From NCBI GenBank assembly GCA_016871475.1, contig VHDG01000090.1, positions 1 through 9,708 on the forward strand: a DNA stretch of 9,708 nt, in the 5' to 3' direction. This stretch comes from Verrucomicrobiota bacterium. GTDB taxonomy: Bacteria; Verrucomicrobiota; Verrucomicrobiia; Limisphaerales; UBA11320. The notes under the pieces are model-generated. The model was not told where the DNA came from and ran no database searches. It worked only from the letters and a program-made list of their open reading frames with translations. The position numbers were made by a program, and so were the translations under genes. Below are positions 1 to 5,589 of the stretch, in pieces (position 1 is the stretch's first letter; each line of letters begins with the position of its first letter).

Positions 1-1884
1 TGGAATGGCAGCCGTCTGGCTGGAGGCGAGGGCTTGATCATAGGCAATGGCCCGGATCACCGCGGTCGTGGACAGCGTGATCGGGGCGGAGTAGCGCAGG
101 GAGCCCGAACTCGGCTCCGACCCATCGAGTGTGTAGTAAAGCCTCGCGTCGATGAGCTCGTGGCTCAGCTCCAGTGTGACAGCCGCCGCGTTGGTCAGAT
201 CAAAAGCGCCTCCCGACGCTCCGTTGATCCGGATCCGGGGCTTTGCCAATCCAAACACGTTCAGGAACACCGGCGGACTGATCGCCCGCCCAAAGGCATT
301 CGACACCTCCAGGCTGTACAAACCCTTCTGATCGAAATCCACCGCTCCCAGATCAAGCTGGTTCTCCGTGGCTCCTGCAACAGGCTCCGACTCATTGAAG
401 AACCACTGGTAATGAAGCGGCGACGCGCCCATCGCCTGTCCGAAGAGAGAGACATCGACACCCGGCCCCACCGTGCGTCCCTCCGGGAGTGTGACAAACA
501 CCGGAGCCCGGGAGAGCTTCGTCACGAAGCCATCACCACCGCCCAGGCTCGTCACGTCCCGTTGGTCGAAATCCACCGTCAGACTAAACCGGCCAGCCAG
601 TCCGAGCCCATGTTCCGGGTGGGCATTGATCGCGAATCCTTGATCCGAGCCGGGGCCACCAAACGACCTCGCCCAGCTCACTGCGCCGGTCGTCTCCAGT
701 CTTGCCAGGAAAACATCCAGGTTTCCCTGGTTCTCCAGCAGGTGAGTGCCGAAGGTGGCTCTGCCGAGAAAATGTCCCGTGACCAGAACGCCTTCAGCGT
801 CAGCTGCCAGACCCCTGGCTTCGGTTCCCGGAAGCGTTCTGGCCCATGCCACGGATCCGTCGGGTTCGATCCTTGAAACGAGGGCTCGCTGACCGGTTCC
901 GCTCATGACGATTTCCCCAAACCGGGCCTCTCCACGAATGCTTCCGGCCAGCCAAACGCTTCCTTGGTGGGTGGCGGCAACCGCATAGCCGTTGTCCTGT
1001 CCGGTTCCGCCTCCTGATCGCACCCATCGGAGGTTGCCACTGCTGTCGTAGGAAGCTGCGAAGAAGTCGACGTTGCCGAAGGAGGAAACCACCTGGTCGC
1101 CGAATCTGGCCTGGTCATCCGCATACCCCGAGATGACAGCTCCTCCCGCAGGCACTGCCGCCACACTCCAGGCCACTTCTCCCGCAGGTCCGCCACCGTT
1201 TCGAACCCAGACAGGGGTCCCGTCGGAAGCCAGCTTCAGCAGAAATGCGTCTGCCCCTCCGGCGTTGCCCACGGTTCTTGAGTCGATAGTTGCACCCGCC
1301 TGGGCATGGCCGGCGACGTAGATGCTTCCGTCGCCTGCGACACTGATTCCATAGGCTCGGTCATCGCCAGGCCCACCCATCACCTTGATCCAGATCACCG
1401 CGCCTGCGGGGTTAAGTTTCAAAATGACGGCGTCGGCGCTTCCGACGTGGCTCAACAGCTGTCCATCGAATCTTGCGCCGGCGCTAAAATACCCCGCAGC
1501 CAGGGTGTTCCCCTCCGCATCCGCAGCCACCGCCAGGCAGGCATCCTGTCCGGGTCCTCCTCCGCTCCGCGCCCAAAGCAGATCGCCCGCCCTGGAGTGT
1601 CGTAAGGCAAAGAAGTCGAACTGCCCTGCATTCGTGACGGACAGACCGCCGAAAGCGGTAGCGCCTGTGAAGTATCCGGCCGAGTGCACCTGGCCGAACA
1701 TGTCCACAGCCACCGCGTTCACCTGTTGATCCCCCTGCCCTGTCGCGGGGCCCACCCAATGAGCATTGAACCCTGAATCATGCCCCTGGCCCCAGAGACT
1801 TGTGACGGCCGAGACCAGAGCCAGAGTCAGAATCATCTGGCCCCAAGCCCGCTTCCCAACCCTCCGGTCAGCATCCTTGCTCAT
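1..1884 (-). CDS. Secreted SBBP beta-propeller protein with Ig-like and chitobiase-C-like domains (3' end outside window)
   Basis: The frame is open without a stop from the ATG at 1884 to the window edge (628 codons), so the C-terminus is missing. Residues 1-34 look like a signal peptide: a basic start (RRVGKRAW), then a hydrophobic core (MILTLALVSAVTSL) and a probable cleavage site near LWGQG. Residues about 55-459 hold seven units of about 60 residues. Each has a GYF/AGxF-type strand, an F-D/A-D-F/V-FLxKL strand, and G-x-x-x-W followed by GGGPGQD-like turns, as in SBBP repeats. Seven units fit a closed seven-blade propeller. Residues about 460-545 resemble an Ig-like domain (HYQWFFN, GLYSLEVSNAFG). 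Residues about 549-628 match chitobiase C-terminal/Fn3-associated domains (LYYTLDGSEPSSGSLRYSAP). The protein probably works outside the cell in adhesion or binding; its ligand is unknown. It lies 9 bases after the VOC gene, probably in one transcript. Confidence 0.85.
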   Translation of the reverse strand, partial: MSKDADRRVGKRAWGQMILTLALVSAVTSLWGQGHDSGFNAHWVGPATGQGDQQVNAVAVDMFGQVHSAGYFTGATAFGGLSVTNAGQFDFFALRHSRAGDLLWARSGGGPGQDACLAVAADAEGNTLAAGYFSAGARFDGQLLSHVGSADAVILKLNPAGAVIWIKVMGGPGDDRAYGISVAGDGSIYVAGHAQAGATIDSRTVGNAGGADAFLLKLASDGTPVWVRNGGGPAGEVAWSVAAVPAGGAVISGYADDQARFGDQVVSSFGNVDFFAASYDSSGNLRWVRSGGGTGQDNGYAVAATHQGSVWLAGSIRGEARFGEIVMSGTGQRALVSRIEPDGSVAWARTLPGTEARGLAADAEGVLVTGHFLGRATFGTHLLENQGNLDVFLARLETTGAVSWARSFGGPGSDQGFAINAHPEHGLGLAGRFSLTVDFDQRDVTSLGGGDGFVTKLSRAPVFVTLPEGRTVGPGVDVSLFGQAMGASPLHYQWFFNESEPVAGATENQLDLGAVDFDQKGLYSLEVSNAFGRAISPPVFLNVFGLAKPRIRINGASGGAFDLTNAAAVTLELSHELIDARLYYTLDGSEPSSGSLRYSAPITLSTTAVIRAIAYDQALASSQTAAIP

Positions 1885-1893
1885 AGGCCCACT

Positions 1894-2313
1894 TCAGAAA
1901 CGAGCAAGGGGGCTTTCCTCAGGACGTTCCACCAGGTGAAGCAAGTGGCCTTCCGGATCCTTAAAAAAAAGCACAGAGCCACCTCCGCCGGCCGGTTTGA
2001 TGGTGTCTGGAAACGAGACACCTCGTTGCTCGAGAAGTGCTTTTGCGTCCTTGAGTGATGCCACGCGAATGGCCAGATGTCTCAGGCCTTGGGTGATGTT
2101 GGTCTGGGGTTCCTGGACCGAGTGCTGTGCCGGGTAGATCTCGATCAGAGACCCTGAGCCCACCTGCAGAAGATAAGCTGGAGGTTTTTGCCGGTTATCG
2201 AAGATCACCCTGGCATCGAGGGTTTTGACATACCAACTCACCAAGTGCTCAGGCGATTGCGCACACAAGCCGATATGTTCCAAAGAGAAATTCATGCCCT
2301 GATGAAATGCCAT
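1894..2313 (-). CDS. VOC superfamily (glyoxalase/dioxygenase fold) protein
   Basis: This 139-residue protein has the size of a single VOC module, made of two beta-alpha-beta-beta-beta halves. Counted from the ATG at 2313, the usual four metal-ligand positions are all present: H13 (LEHIGL), E58 (SLIEIYP), H79 (LRHLAIRV) and E129 (HLLHLVER). It also has the typical KDPEGHLLHLVE ending. It is therefore likely a metal-binding enzyme such as a lactoylglutathione lyase-like isomerase, but the VOC family covers many reactions and the substrate cannot be read from sequence. The second ATG at 2295 (MNFSLEHIG) places the start closer to the first strand, as is usual in the family, and may be the true start. 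Neither start has a strong Shine-Dalgarno sequence. The gene is divergent from clpP and lies just upstream of the SBBP gene. Confidence 0.85.
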   Translation of the reverse strand: MAFHQGMNFSLEHIGLCAQSPEHLVSWYVKTLDARVIFDNRQKPPAYLLQVGSGSLIEIYPAQHSVQEPQTNITQGLRHLAIRVASLKDAKALLEQRGVSFPDTIKPAGGGGSVLFFKDPEGHLLHLVERPEESPLARF

Positions 2314-2329
2314 CGGAGGCGCAAACTCA

Positions 2330-2341
2330 CGTAAAATTACG
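2330..2341. repeat. Small inverted repeat in the VOC/clpP divergent intergenic region
   Basis: CGTAA and TTACG flank a two-base AA centre. The site lies 17 bases upstream of the first VOC ATG, between two divergent genes. It could be an operator, but it is short and AT-rich enough to arise by chance. Confidence 0.25.
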
Positions 2342-2401
2342 GTGCTGACACCTACAAGACTACCGCACTGCTCGATCGCTGCTTTCCCACCGGAGGCGGC
2401 C

Positions 2402-2431
2402 TTGACGGTGTTGGAAGGCTTGCGCTACGTT
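2402..2431 (+). promoter_or_regulatory. Candidate sigma-70 promoter for clpPX
   Basis: A TTGACG -35-like box (5 of 6 to consensus) at 2402-2407 is followed after 18 bases by TACGTT (3 of 6) at 2426-2431. This predicts a start near 2438 and a leader of about 17 bases before the clpP ATG at 2455. The -10 match is weak, so the assignment is tentative. Confidence 0.35.
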
Positions 2432-2454
2432 GCGGCACGTTCAACAACACACCT

Positions 2455-3084
2455 ATGCAAAACTTCCTCATCCCCCATGTGATCGAGCAGACCGGCCGCG
2501 GAGAACGCGGCTATGACATCTACTCCCGTCTCCTGGTGGATCGAATCGTGTTCCTCGGCACCCCCGTTGATGACATGGTCTCCAACGTCATCATCGCCCA
2601 GCTCCTCTTCCTCCAGATGACAGATCCCAAGAAGGATGTGCATCTGTACATCAACTCTCCCGGGGGGAGCGTCACAGCCGGTCTCGCAATCTATGACACG
2701 ATCCAGTTTCTCACCTGCGACGTGAACACGTACTGCATTGGACAGGCTGCCAGCATGGGCGCGGTCCTTCTCTCCGCCGGCACCAAGGGCAAACGTTTTG
2801 CCCTGCCGAACGCCAACGTGATGATTCATCAGGTTCTCGGAGGCGCCGAGGGACAGGCCAGCGACGTTGAGATCCGCGTCAAATACATGCTGAAGCTCAA
2901 GCAACGCCTGAACACCATTCTCAGCAAACACACTGGACAGAACCACGAGACCGTCGAGAAAGCCTGCGACCGCGACAACTTCATGAGCGCTGAAGAGGCG
3001 AAAGCCTTTGGCCTGGTGGATGAGGTGGTCGTGTCCCGCAAGGAAGTTCCCGGGCTCCCCGACAAAACATCCGTAAAACCCTAA
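2455..3084 (+). CDS. clpP: ATP-dependent Clp protease proteolytic subunit ClpP
   Basis: This 209-residue protein is a full-length ClpP serine peptidase. It forms a double-ring 14-mer that degrades unfolded or tagged proteins delivered by ClpX or another Clp ATPase in the cytoplasm. The catalytic triad is S100 in GQAASMG, H125 in VMIHQVLGG and D174 in DRDNFMSAEEA; the His-Asp spacing equals that of E. coli ClpP. The oxyanion region INSPGGSVTAGLAIYD (residues 66-81) and the C-terminal AKAFGLVDEVV are conserved. The N-terminus (MQNFLIPHVIEQTGRGER) includes the segment usually trimmed or used as an axial loop. The ATG at 2455 is chosen because it gives the standard family N-terminus, although no Shine-Dalgarno sequence precedes it. 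The clpX start lies 16 bases after the stop, so the two genes are almost certainly co-transcribed. Confidence 0.97.
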   Translation: MQNFLIPHVIEQTGRGERGYDIYSRLLVDRIVFLGTPVDDMVSNVIIAQLLFLQMTDPKKDVHLYINSPGGSVTAGLAIYDTIQFLTCDVNTYCIGQAASMGAVLLSAGTKGKRFALPNANVMIHQVLGGAEGQASDVEIRVKYMLKLKQRLNTILSKHTGQNHETVEKACDRDNFMSAEEAKAFGLVDEVVVSRKEVPGLPDKTSVKP

Positions 3085-3100
3085 CAACCCAACATCCTAA

Positions 3101-4387
3101 ATGGCGCGTCCAACCAGCATCACCCTGTGCAGCTTCTGTGGTAAAACCCACGCCGAGGTCAAGAAACTGATCGCCGGTCCCGGGGTCTATATCTGCGACA
3201 ACTGCGTCCTGCTCTGCAAGAACGTGCTCGACCGCGAGCTTGCGACCGACGCCAAGAAGAACGCAGCGACAGGACAAGCCATTCCCAAACCCACCGACAT
3301 CCGCGCGACGCTGGATCTGCATTGCATCGGACAGGAGCACTCGAAAAAGACCCTGTCGGTTGCCGTGCACAACCACTACAAGCGGATCATGCAGGAACCT
3401 GTTGCCCGCTCATCAGAGGAAGTGGCGCCGGCGCGCCACAACGACGTTGAAATCGAAAAGAGCAACATCCTGCTCATCGGCAACACCGGCAGCGGCAAAA
3501 CGCTGCTGGCTCGCACCCTCGCCAAGATTCTGGATGTGCCCTTTGCCATCGCGGACGCGACCACGCTGACCGAAGCGGGCTACGTCGGCGAAGACGTGGA
3601 AAACATCATCCTGCGCCTGCTGCAGAACGCCGACTACGACGTCAAGAAAGCTCAGCGCGGGATCGTCTATATCGACGAGATCGACAAGATCGCTCGCAAG
3701 ACGGAGAACGTCTCCATCACCCGCGATGTCTCGGGCGAAGGTGTGCAGCAGGCCCTGCTGAAGATCCTCGAAGGCACGGTCTGCAATGTGCCGCCCCAAG
3801 GAGGACGGAAGCATCCCCAGCAGGAGTACATCCGGGTGAACACCCACAACATTCTCTTTGTTTGCGGCGGTGCGTTTGTCGGGCTGGAACAGATCATCCA
3901 GCGACGGCTGGGTCAGAGGGCGATGGGTTTCCGTACGAACCCTCAGGAAACAAAGAGCACCGAGCTCACTCGCAGCGAAATCCTGGGCCTTGTGGAGCCC
4001 GAAGACCTGGTCTCGTTCGGCTTCATCCCGGAATTCATCGGCCGCCTCCCCATGATCACAGCGCTCCGACCGCTGACCGAGGAGCAGCTCGTGACCATCC
4101 TGACCGAGCCGAAGAACGCGCTCGTGAAGCAGTATCAGAAGCTTCTTTCGATGGATGGTGTTGAGCTGGAGTTTACGCCCGAGGCGCTCAAGGAGCTTGC
4201 CGCACAGGCTTACAAGAAGGGCACTGGAGCCCGAGCTCTCCGCAGTTTGATCGAGAAACTGATGCTGGAAGTGATGTATGAAGTCCCCAGCAACGACGAC
4301 ATCGTGGGAGTGAAGATCACTCCCGAGGCAGTCACGGGCACCGGCAAGGCCGCCCTGCGTCGCAAGAGCGAACAGGCCGCTGCGTAG
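3101..4387 (+). CDS. clpX: ATP-dependent Clp protease ATP-binding subunit ClpX
   Basis: This 428-residue AAA+ unfoldase is the partner of ClpP. The N-terminal zinc-binding domain has C10/C13 and C32/C35. The Walker A motif is GNTGSGKT (127-134), where most ClpX proteins have GPTGSGKT. The pore loop GYVG is at 160-163, Walker B IVYIDEID at 188-195 and the RKH substrate loop at 236-238. The ClpP-docking loop appears as RAMGF (MGF at 275-277, in place of IGF). The arginine finger is R315 in EFIGRLP and sensor 2 is R378 in GARALR. The N-terminus (MARPTSITLCSFC) and overall length are normal, and there is no sign of damage. It follows clpP directly in an operon. Long open frames on the opposite strand here are by-products of GC-rich codon use. 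Confidence 0.97.
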   Translation: MARPTSITLCSFCGKTHAEVKKLIAGPGVYICDNCVLLCKNVLDRELATDAKKNAATGQAIPKPTDIRATLDLHCIGQEHSKKTLSVAVHNHYKRIMQEPVARSSEEVAPARHNDVEIEKSNILLIGNTGSGKTLLARTLAKILDVPFAIADATTLTEAGYVGEDVENIILRLLQNADYDVKKAQRGIVYIDEIDKIARKTENVSITRDVSGEGVQQALLKILEGTVCNVPPQGGRKHPQQEYIRVNTHNILFVCGGAFVGLEQIIQRRLGQRAMGFRTNPQETKSTELTRSEILGLVEPEDLVSFGFIPEFIGRLPMITALRPLTEEQLVTILTEPKNALVKQYQKLLSMDGVELEFTPEALKELAAQAYKKGTGARALRSLIEKLMLEVMYEVPSNDDIVGVKITPEAVTGTGKAALRRKSEQAAA

Positions 4388-4400
4388 CGCTTCATCAAGA

Positions 4401-4456
4401 TCGGACGTCAGACTCGCGATACCTGAAAACAACTGCCGATAAACGGCAGCGTCCGA
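4401..4456. other. Foldable three-helix element after clpX (possible terminator or structured 3' UTR)
   Basis: An outer seven-base stem pairs TCGGACG (4401-4407) with CGTCCGA (4450-4456). Directly inside lie TCAG (4408-4411) pairing with CTGA (4423-4426), and CTGCCG (4433-4438) pairing with CGGCAG (4444-4449) around an ATAAA loop. The arms abut, so the sequence could form a compact three-way junction. It starts 13 bases after the clpX stop. No T-run follows on the plus strand, so an ordinary intrinsic terminator is not clear; transcript 3'-end protection is another possibility. Confidence 0.4.
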
Positions 4457-4536
4457 CGACGGAGGATCAGGACGGCAAGACTTGCGGCGAACACGGTCAC
4501 CGCCAGAGCGAACAGAAGCCCGCTGTGATACTTCAC
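4408..4536 (-). CDS. Possible 42-residue single-pass membrane peptide or gene remnant
   Basis: A short frame with a GTG start at 4536 ends in TGA at 4408-4410. Its middle is a convincing hydrophobic segment (SGLLFALAVTVFAASLAVLI), followed at once by RRR, which would anchor a helix with the basic side in the cytoplasm. It overlaps the end of the sigma factor remnant just upstream, and its stop lies inside the folded element after clpX. There is no clear ribosome binding site. It may be a true small membrane protein, the tail of a decayed membrane protein gene, or chance. I do not recognise it. Confidence 0.25.
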   Translation of the reverse strand: MKYHSGLLFALAVTVFAASLAVLILRRRTLPFIGSCFQVSRV

Positions 4537-4681
4537 GAGAGCTCGCGCAATTGGTCTTCATGGCATAACGCCAGATAGAACGTCTGTTGGGTCAGATCCG
4601 TCGGGATCACCTACCAGCGCGTAACGCGAAGTGATACATCGCTCCGTAATAGTTGCGGGCCAGCTCCTCGATGGTGGGCCA
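4533..4681 (-). pseudogene. Decayed N-terminal fragment of an ECF sigma factor (region 2.1-2.2)
   Basis: Pieces in three frames read in order as one sigma-70 region 2. WPTIEELARNYYGAMYHFA (4681 to about 4625) is followed by YALVGDPD (about 4623-4600), then DLTQQTFYLAL and EDQLRELS (4598-4536), ending at TGA 4535-4533. The pattern YYxxMYxFAxxLxGDxxxxxDLTQQTFYLA is the start of ECF-type sigma factors common in Verrucomicrobiota. Two frame changes, each explained by one extra base, a few missing residues before DLTQQ and an early stop show that the gene is dead. An in-frame TGA 13 bases upstream of the first piece and the absence of regions 2.4 and 4 confirm that it is only a fragment. A working sigma factor would direct RNA polymerase to its own regulon. 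Confidence 0.65.
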
Positions 4682-4744
4682 TGGTGGAGTTGATGCTCAG
4701 GCTGGAAACAGAGTCGTAAAGCAGTCGCGCCACCGGGCAATACG

Positions 4745-5263
4745 ATGAAACGCAGTTCGATCATTCTTTTCGGCACCGTCGTCACGTTGTTGCTTGCTGG
4801 TTGCAAGCCACGCGCCGAGATGTCACCTGCGAGTCCGTCCGTCACCACCGCCCTTCATAAGTGGAACATGAAAGATCGCCTTGAAAAGACCGAAGCCGAG
4901 TGGAAGCAGCAGCTCACGCCGGAGCAGTTCTACGTTCTGCGGCAACACGGCACGGAACGCGCCTTCACCGGCAGGCTCCACGACAACCACGAGGCCGGCA
5001 CCTATTCGTGCGCCGGCTGCAGCCTGGCGTTGTTTGATTCGGAAACAAAGTTCGACTCCGGCACCGGCTGGCCCAGCTTCTGGCAGCCGCTCCAGGCGGA
5101 ACACGTGGGCACCACTGTGGACCGGAAGTTTTTCATGACTCGCACCGAGGTGCACTGCGCTCGTTGCAGCGGACATCTCGGCCACGTTTTCGAGGACGGC
5201 CCCAAACCCACCGGCCTGCGTTACTGCATCAACTCGGCGGCACTGGAGTTTTCGAAAAAGTAG
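4745..5263 (+). CDS. msrB: Lipoprotein peptide-methionine (R)-S-oxide reductase MsrB
   Basis: This 172-residue protein reduces methionine-R-sulfoxide in oxidised proteins. Residues 1-20 are a lipoprotein signal (KR, then a hydrophobic core ending in LLLAGC, lipidated C20), so it should act anchored in the periplasm. The MsrB fold spans about 46-170. Zinc is held by C89/C92 (CAGC) and C138/C141 (CARC). The substrate pocket motif is SGTGWPSFW (105-113), and the catalytic cysteine is C161 in RYCINSAALEF. The mature enzyme has no cysteine beyond C20, the four zinc ligands and C161. A classical resolving cysteine therefore seems absent, with T107 at a position that is cysteine in many relatives. 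The ATG at 4745 is fixed by the signal peptide. The gene stands alone on this strand, between two sigma factor relics on the other. Confidence 0.95.
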   Translation: MKRSSIILFGTVVTLLLAGCKPRAEMSPASPSVTTALHKWNMKDRLEKTEAEWKQQLTPEQFYVLRQHGTERAFTGRLHDNHEAGTYSCAGCSLALFDSETKFDSGTGWPSFWQPLQAEHVGTTVDRKFFMTRTEVHCARCSGHLGHVFEDGPKPTGLRYCINSAALEFSKK

Positions 5264-5330
5264 CGGAGGTTTTCCGAACCTGTCTCTTGCCGGGCGTGGC
5301 TTTCGAAGAATGGCACGTACCGCACTCGTC

Positions 5331-5589
5331 GAACACCTGGGCGATGCGCGGTGGCAGCTTGCCCAACGCGAGCCGGAAGGAGTCGCGGAATTCTGCGAGT
5401 TCCATCCGCCGGTGTGGTTCCTGGCATTCGGCGGCAATTTCGTGCAGCCAGACCATCGACGAAACCGGTGCCTTCGGGCAGGACGGTCTGCCAACGCTGA
5501 CCGTGGCGCAAGTGATCGATGATCTTGTGGCGGGGTATCCCAACCAGCCAGGTGCGCTCGGCGGAGTTGCCAGCGAAACGCTCGCTGGA
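5331..5589 (-). pseudogene. Decayed ECF sigma factor fragment (region 2.4 to 4.1)
   Basis: Directly after the rlmN TAG and in the same frame, the sequence reads SSERFAGNSAERTWLVGIP followed by RHKIIDHLRHGQRWQ (5589 to about 5488). This is the region 2.3-2.4 core of ECF sigma factors (compare the SSxRTWLxGILxHKIIDHLR pattern). About 20 bases later the match resumes in another frame at 5465-5331: SSMVWLHEIAAECQEP, then MELAEFRDSFRLALGKLP and PRIAQVF, the linker and region 4.1 start of the same class. After AQVF the expected MRE... recognition helix is missing. Region 2.1-2.2, part of the linker and most of region 4 are lost, and there is a frame change, so this is a relic. The matching stretches are long and collinear, which makes chance unlikely. 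The whole 5264-5589 gap holds nothing else that I can support. Confidence 0.75.

Noticed and set aside
34..876. A 280-codon plus-strand frame opposite the SBBP gene
   Set aside because: The minus-strand frame is open for 628 codons and shows a signal peptide, regular repeats and two known domains; the plus-strand product is Arg/Pro-rich without structure.
2425..3087. A 220-codon open frame antisense to clpP
   Set aside because: It is a mirror of clpP codon use with no recognisable domain; the plus-strand ClpP carries the full catalytic triad.
3413..4561. A 382-codon open frame antisense to clpX
   Set aside because: It lies opposite the conserved clpX gene, has low-complexity wording rich in D, V, L and R, shows no domain, and follows from the GC-rich codon bias of clpX.
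5251..5281. Hairpin just after msrB (AGGTT/AACCT) as a terminator
   Set aside because: The stem has only five base pairs and the following sequence is only partly T-rich, so it is not distinguishable from chance.
4823..5494. A 223-codon minus-strand frame across msrB and the sigma relic
   Set aside because: It overlaps the clear MsrB gene and does not share the frames that carry sigma factor similarity.
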